64,000 bases of DNA from Saccharopolyspora elongata (GCF_004348985.1 NZ_SMKW01000032.1:40631-104630), one strand, 5' to 3'. Counted from the stretch's first letter, positions 43,246 to 51,214 are shown. Notes: generated by a model not told the origin, from the sequence alone. Numbers and translations: made by a program.

Positions 43246-43938
43246 TCACGTCGCGGGCAGTACGTCGGCGAGGCTGGCCAGCGAGGGAGCCCGGCCCAGC
43301 TCGATGTGCGAGAACGCGAGTGCCGCCGCCAGATCGGCGTTGCCCGCGTAGATGGCTTGGCAGATGTCCTTGTGCTCGGCGCACTGGACGCGCATGTCGC
43401 GATCCGAGGTCATGGTGAACAGCCACTGCATCAGCCCGAGCGAGGGCTTGAGCGCGTTCTCCAGCATCCGGTTCCCGGTCATCGCGACGATTTCGGCGTG
43501 CAACGCGGTGTTGGCGGCCGGGATCTCGTCGGCGTCGCCGCGCCGCGTCGCGTCCTCGGCGGCGTCCATGAGCTCCCGCAGCCGCGTTCCGCCGCCGCCC
43601 GCCGCAACGGCTTCGGCGGCCCGGCGCGCCGCCATCACCTCCAGGCTCAGCCGCAGGTCGAAGAGCTCGTCGACGTCCTTGAGCGTGAGGGCGCGGACGG
43701 TGGCGCCGCGGCGGGGCGACGCCACGACGAAGCCGTCGGCTTCGAGCCGCGCCAGCGCCTCGCGCACCGGGATGCGGGAGATGCTGAGCGCCTCGGAGAG
43801 ATCGCGCTCGCGAAGCCGATCGCCGGGCGCGTACTCACCCGCGAAGATCCGGCGGCGGATCTCGTCCGCGGCGCGGACCGCGGTGGACGGCCCGAGGTCC
43901 GGACCCTGGCGGCGATCGGTGGCAGCTGGACCGGTCAT
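43246..43938 (-). CDS. GntR-family regulator, FadR/FCD type
   Basis: A 230-residue regulator. The winged helix (AVRAADEIRRRIFAGEYAPGDRLRERDLSEALSISRIPVREALARL) precedes an FCD domain (DELFDLRLSLEVMAARRAAEAV, NTALHAEIVAMTGNRMLENAL, AEHKDICQAI) with metal-binding His positions. The start is ATG 43938. It is cotranscribed with the downstream amidohydrolase and probably controls the cluster through the TGGCATACCA-like sites at 45583-45602 and 45754-45761. Confidence 0.9.
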   Translation of the reverse strand: MTGPAATDRRQGPDLGPSTAVRAADEIRRRIFAGEYAPGDRLRERDLSEALSISRIPVREALARLEADGFVVASPRRGATVRALTLKDVDELFDLRLSLEVMAARRAAEAVAAGGGGTRLRELMDAAEDATRRGDADEIPAANTALHAEIVAMTGNRMLENALKPSLGLMQWLFTMTSDRDMRVQCAEHKDICQAIYAGNADLAAALAFSHIELGRAPSLASLADVLPAT

Positions 43939-43998
43939 GGGCCGACCCTACGCGCGGCGACGCGGACGCGGCTTCGACCCAACACCGCCCCGGTGGCC

Positions 43999-44020
43999 GG
44001 CGGTTTCAGCCGAAACCGCC
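43999..44020. terminator. Short hairpin GGCGGTTTC-AGCC-GAAACCGCC
   Basis: Perfect 9-bp arms with a 4-nt loop, just after the stop of the second amidohydrolase (-). It matches the TTTC-N4-GAAA repeat core, so it may serve as terminator and as a member of that repeat family. Confidence 0.65.
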
Positions 44021-44050
44021 GCCGGATGTCCGCAGTTCCGATTGACGCCG

Positions 44051-45532
44051 TCATCCAACCGGATCCCCGGTCGTGAACGCCGGGTACGTCGGCGGGAACA
44101 GCTCCGCGGCCGGCCGCCGCTGCACGTCGCGCTCGGAGTAGGCCTCGCGCATCTTCTCGAACAGCAGTTGCGCGCGTTTCCGCAGGTCTTCGAGGTCGAC
44201 GCCGGGGATGCGGGAGTCCGCCAGGACGGTCCGGCCCGCGACGACGGAGTGCGTCGCCTGCCGCGCGGTTCCGTTGAGCAGGAAGGTGCGCACCGGGTCG
44301 TCCAGCACGCCGTCGCGGATGTCGTCGATGCGGAACGCCACCACGTCGGCCTGCGCGCCCGGCTCCAGCCGGCCGAGGTCGCCGCGGCCCAGCGCCCGCG
44401 CGCCGCCGAGGGTGGCGGCGTCGAGGTAGTCCTCGGCAGGCGCGGCGTCGAGCCGGTCTTCCAGAACCTTCGCCAGGTGGATGCCGACGTCCATGCCCCG
44501 GATCAGGTCCGGCGGGAAGGAGTCGGTGCCCAGGCACAGGTTGATGCCCGCGTCCCGGTACATGCCGAAGGTGTGCAGCACCTTCCCGTAGCGCAGGGAC
44601 GTCTGCGGGCAGTGCACGATCGACACGCCCGCCGCCGCGAGCTTCGCGAGGTCGCCCCGGTCTTCGCCGTGGACGTCCGGGTGCCGGTCGGTGACCAGGC
44701 CGTGCGGCACGAGCAGGTGGGTGTCGAGGAGTCCGGTGCGTTCGAGCATCTCCAGCGGCGTGACGCCGTGCTGCCGCTCGACGAGGTCGCGTTCGAGCAG
44801 GCCCTGCAGGCAGTGCAGCCGCACGATCGCGTCGCGCTGCCGGGCGGTGGCGGCGGTCTCGCGCATGATTTCTTCGGTGATCGTTTCGATTCGGCAGGGC
44901 AGGAGCACGCCGGTCACCAGCGGGTCGGCGAGCCCGGCGACGTGGTCGAGGAACCGCACCGCGTCCTGCAGCCCGGCGCGCCCGCGTTCCTCGTCGAAGG
45001 CCACATCGCGACCGCCCTCCGGCAGCGCGACGTTCACGCCCGAGCGGTAGGCGGGGCCGAGGTAGGCGCGCAGGCCCAGCTTGCGCGAGGTCTCGGTCAT
45101 GGTGACGAGCTCGTCGTAGGGCTCGGCCCACGAGCTGTGGATCTCCGAGGCGATCGGCATGTACGTGGTGATGCCGTGCAGGGCGAGCTGCACCAGGGCG
45201 TACTCGCGGATCGTCGCGCGTTCCTCGGGGGTGAACACGTCGCGGCGCCGGTGCTGGAAGTAGTCCAGCGACCACTGGAGCCCATCGGCCCGCTCCGGCG
45301 TCGGCCAGGCGTCGAGCACCAGGTGGTCGATGTCGGTGAGGGCGTCCAGGTCGATGAGGCCGGGCAGCACCAGCGATTCGCCGAGGTCGAGTTCGGCGTC
45401 GACGGGCCCGTCGACGCCGTGGCCGACGTGGACGATCACGTCGTCCTCCCAGACCACTTCGCCGTCGCGCAGGAGCGCGTGGTGTCCGTCCTGGTGGGCG
45501 AGGACGTGGCTGGCCCGCCAACGCGTGCGCAT
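44051..45532 (-). CDS. Amidohydrolase with altered first metal motif
   Basis: A 493-residue member of the AtzA/TrzN/8-oxoguanine-deaminase group. Later ligands are present: IVRLHCLQG, HLLVPHGLVT, VHCPQTSLRYGKVLHTF and the Asp in CLGTDSFPPDLIRGM, followed by GARALGRGDLGRLEPGAQADVV. The usual HxH after PGLI is replaced by DLDALTDIDH, so the first metal site is unusual and the activity may differ from standard deaminases. The start ATG 45532 has GAGGAG upstream. It is divergent from a DUF3100 membrane protein and shares palindromic control sites with it. Confidence 0.85.
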   Translation of the reverse strand: MRTRWRASHVLAHQDGHHALLRDGEVVWEDDVIVHVGHGVDGPVDAELDLGESLVLPGLIDLDALTDIDHLVLDAWPTPERADGLQWSLDYFQHRRRDVFTPEERATIREYALVQLALHGITTYMPIASEIHSSWAEPYDELVTMTETSRKLGLRAYLGPAYRSGVNVALPEGGRDVAFDEERGRAGLQDAVRFLDHVAGLADPLVTGVLLPCRIETITEEIMRETAATARQRDAIVRLHCLQGLLERDLVERQHGVTPLEMLERTGLLDTHLLVPHGLVTDRHPDVHGEDRGDLAKLAAAGVSIVHCPQTSLRYGKVLHTFGMYRDAGINLCLGTDSFPPDLIRGMDVGIHLAKVLEDRLDAAPAEDYLDAATLGGARALGRGDLGRLEPGAQADVVAFRIDDIRDGVLDDPVRTFLLNGTARQATHSVVAGRTVLADSRIPGVDLEDLRKRAQLLFEKMREAYSERDVQRRPAAELFPPTYPAFTTGDPVG

Positions 45533-45582
45533 GGGATCTCCTCGGGCTCGGTTCTCGGTGGCCTGGAAGTGCCCCGACACTA

Positions 45583-45602
45583 GCATTTGGCATACCAAAT
45601 GC
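45583..45602. promoter_or_regulatory. FadR-type GntR operator
   Basis: Perfect inverted repeat GCATTTGG-CATA-CCAAATGC (8-bp arms) 51 nt upstream of the amidohydrolase start. A related palindrome GGTATACC occurs at 45754-45761 before the DUF3100 gene. Both contain the TGGNATACCA-like core typical of FCD GntR sites; a GntR gene is in the cluster. Confidence 0.65.
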
Positions 45603-45753
45603 GAACGGTCTTTTCGGTGGAGCTGACCGGGCGAGGCGACCATGGGGCGTTCCGTATCGGTAAACGCCTAGCTCAATCGGTAAATGTTAAGCCGAGGTAA
45701 CTCTTCGCCCGTCTGATCTGGTCATTCCGGGAGCAGCTCTTTACCCTCCCGTC

Positions 45754-45761
45754 GGTATACC
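45754..45761. promoter_or_regulatory. Second GntR-type site, GGTATACC
   Basis: Palindrome GGTATACC in the context TCGGTATACCAGC, 49 nt before the DUF3100 start. It has the same core as 45583-45602, suggesting joint control of the divergent genes. Confidence 0.45.
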
Positions 45762-45809
45762 AGCTAGGCCCGACCGGTCCAATTCACGGACCGTGCCCTG
45801 GAGGCAGCC

Positions 45810-47156
45810 ATGGACCAAAGCACCGGCACGACGTCCGCGACGGAGCAACCGATCACCCGTGCGAACTGGATAACCGCGATCGTGCTGTCCACCGTGATCT
45901 CGGTGGTCTCGGTGCTGATCGGCGAGTACAAGTTCCAGGTCGGACCGGCCGCGATCGCGCTGTTCCCGATCATCTGGGCGGTGCTGATCGGCGCGATCAT
46001 CGGCGTCCAGCGCTGGCGACCGGTCTCCGGCGCCACGCGCTCGGTGGCGACCGTGATGCTGGAGATCAGCATCCTGCTTTTCCTGGCGAAGCTCGGCACC
46101 GAGATCGGCCCCTCGCTGGCGAAGTTCCAGAACCTGGGCCCGGCCATCCTGCTGCAGGAGGTCGGCCACATCTTCGGGACGGTCCTGCTCGCGCTGCCGG
46201 TCGCGGTGGCGCTGGGCCTCGGGCGGGCGGCCATCGGGGCCACCTGGTCGATCGACCGCGAGTCCTACCTGGCGTTCGCGATCGAGCGCTTCGGCGTCCG
46301 GTCGCCGGAATACCGGGGCGTGTTCTCGGTCTGGCTGATCGGATCGGTCTTCGGCGCCCTGTACGTCTCGCTGCTCTCGGGCTTCATGGGCAGCCTGGGC
46401 ATCTTCCACCCGCTCGCGCTCGCCCTGGGGCTCGGCCTGGGATCGGGCTCGATGATGCTGGGCGGCGTCGGCGCGCTGTCGCTGATCTACCCGGAGCGGG
46501 CGGCGGAGATCGCGGCCCTGGCGGCGCTGTCCAACCTGGTCACCAACATCGTCGGCTTCTACTCGGGCGTCTTCCTGGCGCTGCCGCTGTGCCGCCGGCT
46601 CTACGCCTTCTGGAGCCGCGTGTTCGGCCGCGACGACGAGGGCAACTCGCGCCGCGCCACCGCCAAGCCGAAGAAGCAGAAGAAGCAGCAGGTGCTTGAG
46701 GTCGTGCAGGACCCCGAGGTCAAGCTCACCCCGAGCCTGACGCTGCTGTCCTACCTCGTCGTCGGTGCGGGCGGGCTGCTGGCCAGCGCGATCGGCACGC
46801 GTTCCTTCGAGATCAAGGACGCAGTGGGCATCGTCGTCCTGCTCGTCCTCACGTGGGTGTGCGTCCGCCTGGCGAAGCTGGTGCCGATGGTCCCGGCCAG
46901 CGTCTTCGTGCTCGGCATCGGCACGCTGCTGTCGGCGAACTTCCTCCCGACCGGCCCGCTGGTGGCGGACCTGATGGAGAACATGAAGGTGATGCTGATC
47001 GGCCTCCCGGGCCTGGCCCTGATCGGCCTGACGCTGGGCCGGGACATCCAGGCGCTGCGCCAGCTGAGCTGGAAGGTCGTCCTGGTCGCGCTGCTGACCT
47101 ACTCGTCCTCGTTCCTCGCGGCGGCGGCGCTGGGCCAGACGGTCCTCCACCTCTGA
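45810..47156 (+). CDS. DUF3100 integral membrane protein, probable transporter
   Basis: A 448-residue membrane protein with about ten to eleven hydrophobic helices in two blocks. They are separated by a Lys-rich cytoplasmic loop (ATAKPKKQKKQQVLEVVQD, residues about 285-305). Features of DUF3100 are VGPAAIALFPIIWAVLIGAIIG and the Gly-rich ALGLGLGSGSMMLGGVGALS. The family is uncharacterised. It is divergent from an amidohydrolase with shared GntR-type sites, so it may import that enzyme's substrate. ATG 45810 follows GGAGGCAGCC. Confidence 0.85.
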   Translation: MDQSTGTTSATEQPITRANWITAIVLSTVISVVSVLIGEYKFQVGPAAIALFPIIWAVLIGAIIGVQRWRPVSGATRSVATVMLEISILLFLAKLGTEIGPSLAKFQNLGPAILLQEVGHIFGTVLLALPVAVALGLGRAAIGATWSIDRESYLAFAIERFGVRSPEYRGVFSVWLIGSVFGALYVSLLSGFMGSLGIFHPLALALGLGLGSGSMMLGGVGALSLIYPERAAEIAALAALSNLVTNIVGFYSGVFLALPLCRRLYAFWSRVFGRDDEGNSRRATAKPKKQKKQQVLEVVQDPEVKLTPSLTLLSYLVVGAGGLLASAIGTRSFEIKDAVGIVVLLVLTWVCVRLAKLVPMVPASVFVLGIGTLLSANFLPTGPLVADLMENMKVMLIGLPGLALIGLTLGRDIQALRQLSWKVVLVALLTYSSSFLAAAALGQTVLHL

Positions 47157-47183
47157 CAGCGAAAGACGGAGCAGGTCGACCCC

Positions 47184-47235
47184 GGGGTCGTGAGCGTTTT
47201 GGACTGCTATGGCGGACCAAAGTACTCACGACCCC
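47184..47235. terminator. CGTGAGCG hairpin terminator (repeat family copy 7)
   Basis: Imperfect 24-nt arms at 47184-47207 (GGGGTCGTGAGCGTTTTGGA at the left) and 47212-47235, loop TATG-like. It lies 28 nt after the DUF3100 stop. Confidence 0.7.
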
Positions 47236-47301
47236 GACCCCGTTGTCGTTGGCCGGCGTGCCGGGCTGCCACGAGTGGCAGATCGATTGACTTTCGATAG
47301 G

Positions 47302-47313
47302 TATCGATCGATA
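47302..47313. promoter_or_regulatory. Palindromic site TATCGATCGATA
   Basis: A perfect 12-bp palindrome followed by ATCGATG, directly before the DUF2975 start at 47322. It is a candidate autoregulatory site for the XRE protein encoded in the same operon. Confidence 0.45.
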
Positions 47314-47321
47314 ATCGATGT

Positions 47322-47819
47322 ATGAATCGCATCGTCATAGTCCTGCTCCGGGTCGGCATCGTCGCGGCCGTGCTGCTCGGCCTCTTCGGTCAGATCGTGG
47401 TCATCCCGACGGCGGCGGCCGACGAGGTCGACAGCTTCCCGCCGTACGCGCCGTTCGCCGCGCCCTACGTGGTGGTGACGATCATCGGCGTCGCCTGCGT
47501 CCAGGCGGTGCTCGTCGCGGTGTGGATGCTGCTGTCCATGGTCCGGCGCGATGCGATCTTCACGCCGCGGGCCTTCCGGTGGGTCGACATCATCATCGGG
47601 GCCTCGGTGGTGGCGACGCTGCTGGCGATCGGGACCGCCGGGCATCTGTCCGTGGCCAGCATTCCGTCTCCCGGCGATGGCATGGACGTCGTCAGCGCAT
47701 TGGCCGCCGCGGTCGCGTGCGTCGGCGTGGGGACGTTGTTCGCGATGCTCGTCGTCGTCATGCGGAGCCTCTTGCGCAAGGCGACGGATCTGCAGTCAGA
47801 GATCGCCGAGGTGATTTGA
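47322..47819 (+). CDS. DUF2975 membrane protein
   Basis: A 165-residue protein with four hydrophobic segments: a first helix RVGIVAAVLLGLFGQIVVIP, then YVVVTIIGVACVQAVLVAVWMLL, IIIGASVVATLLAIG and VVSALAAAVACVGVGTLFAML. DUF2975 genes are regularly followed by a small Cro/C1-type HTH gene, as here: the stop TGA overlaps the next ATG by one base. Function unknown; the pair may be a membrane sensor with its regulator. Confidence 0.88.
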   Translation: MNRIVIVLLRVGIVAAVLLGLFGQIVVIPTAAADEVDSFPPYAPFAAPYVVVTIIGVACVQAVLVAVWMLLSMVRRDAIFTPRAFRWVDIIIGASVVATLLAIGTAGHLSVASIPSPGDGMDVVSALAAAVACVGVGTLFAMLVVVMRSLLRKATDLQSEIAEVI

Positions 47820-48031
47820 TGGCGATCATCGTCGACCTCGACGTCCAGCTCGCCAAGCGCGGCATGTCGGTCGGCGAATTCGCCGCCGCCGTCGGCATCA
47901 CGCCCGCCAACATCGCGGTGCTGAAGAACGGCCGCGCGAAGGCGGTCCGGTTCACGACGCTCGACGCGATCTGCCGCACGCTCGAATGCCAGCCCGGTGA
48001 CGTGCTGCGCTGGGTTCCCGACGGCAGCTAG
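47819..48031 (+). CDS. Small Cro/C1-type HTH protein (YozG-like)
   Basis: A 70-residue XRE-like regulator: VQLAKRGMSVGEFAAAVGITPANIAVLKNGRAKAVRFTTLDAICRTLECQPGDVLRW covers the whole HTH fold. It overlaps the DUF2975 stop by one base (TGATG) and is its usual partner. Confidence 0.9.
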   Translation: MAIIVDLDVQLAKRGMSVGEFAAAVGITPANIAVLKNGRAKAVRFTTLDAICRTLECQPGDVLRWVPDGS

Positions 48032-48168
48032 ACGCGGAATCTGCGCTCCGCGCAAGGCGGCCTGAACGCCACTCGGGCCACAGTGGACACTCGTGCATCC
48101 GGGTGGTCGAGTTGCGCCGGGTGGCCGCAACCCGTCGTCTGGGGAATAGGTGCCGCGCGGACGCGGTT

Positions 48169-48197
48169 GCTTGGTGTTGAGTAGTTCAACACCAAGC
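48169..48197. promoter_or_regulatory. MarR-type operator upstream of the DUF6506 gene
   Basis: Perfect 12-bp arms GCTTGGTGTTGA (48169-48180) and TCAACACCAAGC (48186-48197) with a 5-nt spacer. It lies 16 nt before the DUF6506 start and covers the expected promoter. The convergent MarR gene just downstream is the probable binding protein. Confidence 0.7.
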
Positions 48198-48213
48198 TAT
48201 TCGGAGGTGTGCG

Positions 48214-48810
48214 ATGAAGGCCATCGACACGATGTTCGTCTTCCTGGCCCCGGGGGCCGAACGAGCTGGGAAGCGGATCGAGCAGCAGACCGCGGGCGGG
48301 GTCAACGCGTTCGTGTGGGTGCCCGACGCCGAGGCGGCCGCCGAGGTGGTCGCGGCGCAGGCCGCGGCCGGACTCGAACTGGTCGAGCTCTACCGGGGCT
48401 TCGGCTTGCGCGAGGCGCGGCGGGTCGTCGATGCCGTCGCCGAGCGAGCTCCGGTGGGCGTGTCTGGTTTCGGCTTCGGTGCCGCGGCCGGGGGAGCGGT
48501 GGGAGATTCCGTGACCATCTACGGCGCCGATCTCGACGACCCCGGCGTCCGGCGGGTCGAGGTGGAGATAGCCGGGCGGCGCACATCGGTGGTGCCGGTC
48601 GCCGATGCCGCCGGGGCCGCGAAGGCGGCGGCCGAAGCCGTCGATGCGGGCGCGGAAGTGGTGGAGATCTGCGGCGGCACACCGTTGACCACCGCAGCGC
48701 TCGTCGAGCAGGAATTGGCCGGTCGGGCGGCGGTGGGCCTGGTCTCCTGGCCCTTCGAATCGATCACCGGCGCCGCCGCTTACAAGGCGGCGTTCGAGGC
48801 CAGGGCGTGA
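48214..48810 (+). CDS. DUF6506 family protein
   Basis: A 198-residue soluble protein: KAIDTMFVFLAPGAERAGKR at the N-terminus, VELYRGFGLREARRVVDAV in the middle, AEVVEICGGTPLTTAALVEQ near the C-terminus. The first half resembles DUF6506; the repeats suggest two related alpha/beta halves. Function unknown. GGAGGT precedes ATG 48214. The gene is fronted by a strong palindromic operator and abuts the convergent MarR gene with no gap, so regulation by that MarR is likely. Confidence 0.82.
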   Translation: MKAIDTMFVFLAPGAERAGKRIEQQTAGGVNAFVWVPDAEAAAEVVAAQAAAGLELVELYRGFGLREARRVVDAVAERAPVGVSGFGFGAAAGGAVGDSVTIYGADLDDPGVRRVEVEIAGRRTSVVPVADAAGAAKAAAEAVDAGAEVVEICGGTPLTTAALVEQELAGRAAVGLVSWPFESITGAAAYKAAFEARA

Positions 48811-49299
48811 TCAGTCGGTCTCGTGCGGGGCGAGCGCGGTCTTCAGCAACGCGGCGAGCTGCTCGCGCTGCGCGTCGTCCAGCGGCGCGAGCAGCTCCTC
48901 GTCGGCGGCCAGTACCGCCTCCAGCGCCTCGGTGGCGAGTCGTTCGCCCCGGTCGGTGAGCCGCACGAGCACGGCGCGCCGGTCGGACGGATCGTTCGCG
49001 CGGGCGACCAGCCCGGCCTCGACGAGCCGGTCCAGCCGAGCCGTCATCGCCCCGGAAGTGACCAGCGACGAGCGGGCCAGATCCCGGGGGTTGGTGCCGT
49101 CCGGGTCATCGCGCCGCCGCAGCGTGTTCAGCACGTCGAAATCGCCGTAGCTGAGCCCGAGCGGCTGCAGCGCATCCCTGATCGCCCGCTGCCCGTGCTC
49201 GGCCCACCGCAGCAGCCGCCCGATCACCTGCAACGGCGCAACGTCGAGCGAAGGTGCGCGCCGACCCCATTCGGCGACCATCCGATCAACCGAATCCAT
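48811..49299 (-). CDS. MarR-family transcriptional regulator
   Basis: A 162-residue winged-helix regulator: DFDVLNTLRRRDDPDGTNPRDLARSSLVTSGAMTARLDRLVEAGLVARANDPSDRRAVLVRLTDRG spans the HTH and wing. ATG 49299 has GGGGTG upstream. Its stop is adjacent to the stop of the DUF6506 gene (0 nt between them), and the operator at 48169-48197 suggests it represses that gene. Confidence 0.9.
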   Translation of the reverse strand: MDSVDRMVAEWGRRAPSLDVAPLQVIGRLLRWAEHGQRAIRDALQPLGLSYGDFDVLNTLRRRDDPDGTNPRDLARSSLVTSGAMTARLDRLVEAGLVARANDPSDRRAVLVRLTDRGERLATEALEAVLAADEELLAPLDDAQREQLAALLKTALAPHETD

Positions 49300-49351
49300 G
49301 GCCACCCCGGGATCGTAGTTCCGCCGAACCGGGACGCCGACCGGCCGGTCG

Positions 49352-49709
49352 CTAGCCGCTGTTTTCGTGACGGAGGATCGCGAGGTATTCGTGCTCGTCG
49401 CGCAGCAGCGCGTGCAAGCCCGGGCTCGGTGAGAGGGGCAGCTCGCGATCTCCCGCGACAATTCCGCTCAGCGCCAGGCCGGTCCCGTCGGCAGCAGTGC
49501 GAGGTCCGCAGGCGTATAGCAGCGCAGGTGCTGGCTGATCTTGCGGTCGGGACGGGCCGCTTCCCGCCAGGTGGCGGTGCAGGTGACCGGTCGAAGCTCG
49601 TCCGCTCGCGGAGTTCGTAGTCGCGTACGCGGCCCGGGCGGTCGCCGCGGCCGTCGTTCCGTAGCAACCAGACCCCGGCCGTCAACTGACCGGTGTGCCC
49701 GATCGGCGG
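49352..49709 (-). pseudogene. Remnant of a SAM-dependent methyltransferase
   Basis: Three successive minus-strand frames give pieces of one C-terminal domain: GVWLLRNDGRGDRPGRVRDY (frame 1), TATWREAARPDRKISQHLRC then YTPADLALL (frame 2), and TGLALSGIVAGDRELPLSP then LHALLRDEHEYLAILRHE (frame 3). The order and content fit the end of a class I SAM methyltransferase. The N-terminal SAM-binding half is absent. At least two frameshifts separate the pieces, so it cannot be functional. This explains most of the otherwise gene-free 49300-49721. Confidence 0.6.
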
Positions 49710-49721
49710 GCTCTGGCGTGG

Positions 49722-50282
49722 TCAGTGGTGGGTCGTTGGCTCGGTGCTGGCGGCGCGCTGGTAGGTCAGGCCGGTGATGGTCTCGCCGCTGGGTGCGTGT
49801 TGCGGGCTCGGGCCGTCGACCAGGTGGAATCCGGCTCGCGCCAGCGTGCGTTGGGAGGCGGTGTTGCCCTGTTCGGTGCGGGCGCGCAGCGTGGTGATGC
49901 CCCGGGTCGGAGCCCAGGTGGCGATGAGGTCCACCGCTCGCTGGACGACGCCGAGGCCGCGGGCGTGCGGAGCGAGCCAGAAGCCGACTTCGGCGCTCTG
50001 GCCCTGGATGTCGAACAGGGTGATCGAGCCGAGGAAGCGGTCGTCGGCGGCGTTGGCGATGGCCAGCACGGCGAGGTTCCCGCTGCTGAGGCCGTCGGCG
50101 ATGACGCCGCGGATCTGCTCGCGCACCAGTTGGGGGGTGTAGTGCGGGCTGGGCAGGTGCGCGAATCGGCGCACGGCCGCGTCGGCGGTGGCGGCGGCGA
50201 AGTCTTCGGCGTCGCCGTCGGTTAGGTGCCGGACGGTCACGGTGCCGTCGGTCAGTCCGGACTCGGGAAGGGCCAGGGACAC
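49722..50282 (-). CDS. GNAT-family N-acetyltransferase (RimJ/RimL-like)
   Basis: A 186-residue acetyltransferase: TVTVRHLTDGDAEDFAAATAD, FLGSITLFDIQGQSAEVGFWLAPHARGLGVVQRAVDLIATWA (acetyl-CoA pyrophosphate loop as ARGLGV) and LRARTEQGNTASQRTLARAGF, typical of Acetyltransf_3. It uses acetyl-CoA on an amine, such as a protein N-terminus or a drug. The start GTG 50282 follows GGAGGT with five bases between. It is divergent from a TetR regulator. Confidence 0.9.
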   Translation of the reverse strand: MSLALPESGLTDGTVTVRHLTDGDAEDFAAATADAAVRRFAHLPSPHYTPQLVREQIRGVIADGLSSGNLAVLAIANAADDRFLGSITLFDIQGQSAEVGFWLAPHARGLGVVQRAVDLIATWAPTRGITTLRARTEQGNTASQRTLARAGFHLVDGPSPQHAPSGETITGLTYQRAASTEPTTHH

Positions 50283-50319
50283 GCTTACCTCCGATTCGGG
50301 AACGATGTACACGACTCTA

Positions 50320-50330
50320 GAACATTGTTC
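50320..50330. promoter_or_regulatory. GAACATTGTTC palindrome in the GNAT/TetR divergent promoter
   Basis: An 11-bp dyad, GAACA-T-TGTTC, within the AT-rich 93-nt gap. It is a likely site for the adjacent TetR protein. Confidence 0.5.
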
Positions 50331-50375
50331 GATTGCTGGTTCGACGTACTAGTGTGGGTGGTGAGGAGCGGGGGT

Positions 50376-51053
50376 GTGTCGATGGGCGAGCAGGTCGCCA
50401 GTGTGTGGTTCCGGGAGTCGCGCCCGGCGCGGGAGGCGCCGCTGACGCGGTCGCGGATCGTGGCCGAGGCGGTGGCGTTGCTGGATGCCGAGGGGGCCGA
50501 CCGGTTGACGATGCGGCGGCTGGCGGGTCGTCTCGGCAGTGGGGCGACCACCCTGTACTGGCACGTCGACACCAAGGACGACGTGCTGGACCTGGCGTTG
50601 GACGCGGTGTTCGCAGAGGTCGACCTGGCTCCGGGCGCGGCGGGGTGGCGGGGCGAGCTGATGCGGCTGCTCACCGACTGGCGTGCGATGCTGCTGCGCC
50701 ACCCGTGGTCGGCGGTGCTGCTGGGGCGACGGCCGCTGATGGGTCCCAACGCGCTGGCCTGCACCGAATACCTGCACGCGCTGCTGGTGGATGCGGGATT
50801 GCGCGCGCCGGAGCTGATGGCTTCGGCTTATGCGCTGTCCAACTACGTCATCGGGTGCGCGACCAACCAGGTCGGCTGGCGCACGCAGGACGAGCCTGCG
50901 GTGCGGCGGGCCGCCCACGAGCACCTGCGCGGCAACGCCGAGCGCTACCCCACCCTGGCAGCGCACATGGACGTGCTCGACGCGGACTGGGACAGCAGTT
51001 TCCGCCGCGGCCTGGAGTACCTGCTCGACGGGATAACAGCCCGCCTGGGGTGA
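50376..51053 (+). CDS. TetR-family regulator (TetR_C-type ligand domain)
   Basis: A 225-residue regulator. The HTH is LTRSRIVAEAVALLDAEGADRLTMRRLAGRLGSGATTLYWHVDTKDDVLDLALD. It is followed by a TetR_C_1-like domain (WRAMLLRHPWSAVLLGRRPLMGPNALACTEYLHALL). Start GTG 50376 has GAGGAG seven bases upstream; ATG 50382 is possible. It is divergent from the GNAT gene. Confidence 0.9.
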   Translation: MSMGEQVASVWFRESRPAREAPLTRSRIVAEAVALLDAEGADRLTMRRLAGRLGSGATTLYWHVDTKDDVLDLALDAVFAEVDLAPGAAGWRGELMRLLTDWRAMLLRHPWSAVLLGRRPLMGPNALACTEYLHALLVDAGLRAPELMASAYALSNYVIGCATNQVGWRTQDEPAVRRAAHEHLRGNAERYPTLAAHMDVLDADWDSSFRRGLEYLLDGITARLG

Positions 51054-51214
51054 GGCTCGCGGTCGGCGCGGGCGTGCCAGCGGCCGTCGGTGCGGGTGAT
51101 GCGCACCGGGCGGTCGAAGCACTTGCTGATGTGGCCGGTGGTGATCACCTGGTCGCCTCAGGCACGACCCGGCGGGAACCAGCGGCGCGACCGATCGCAA
51201 AGAAATGTCCGCAA

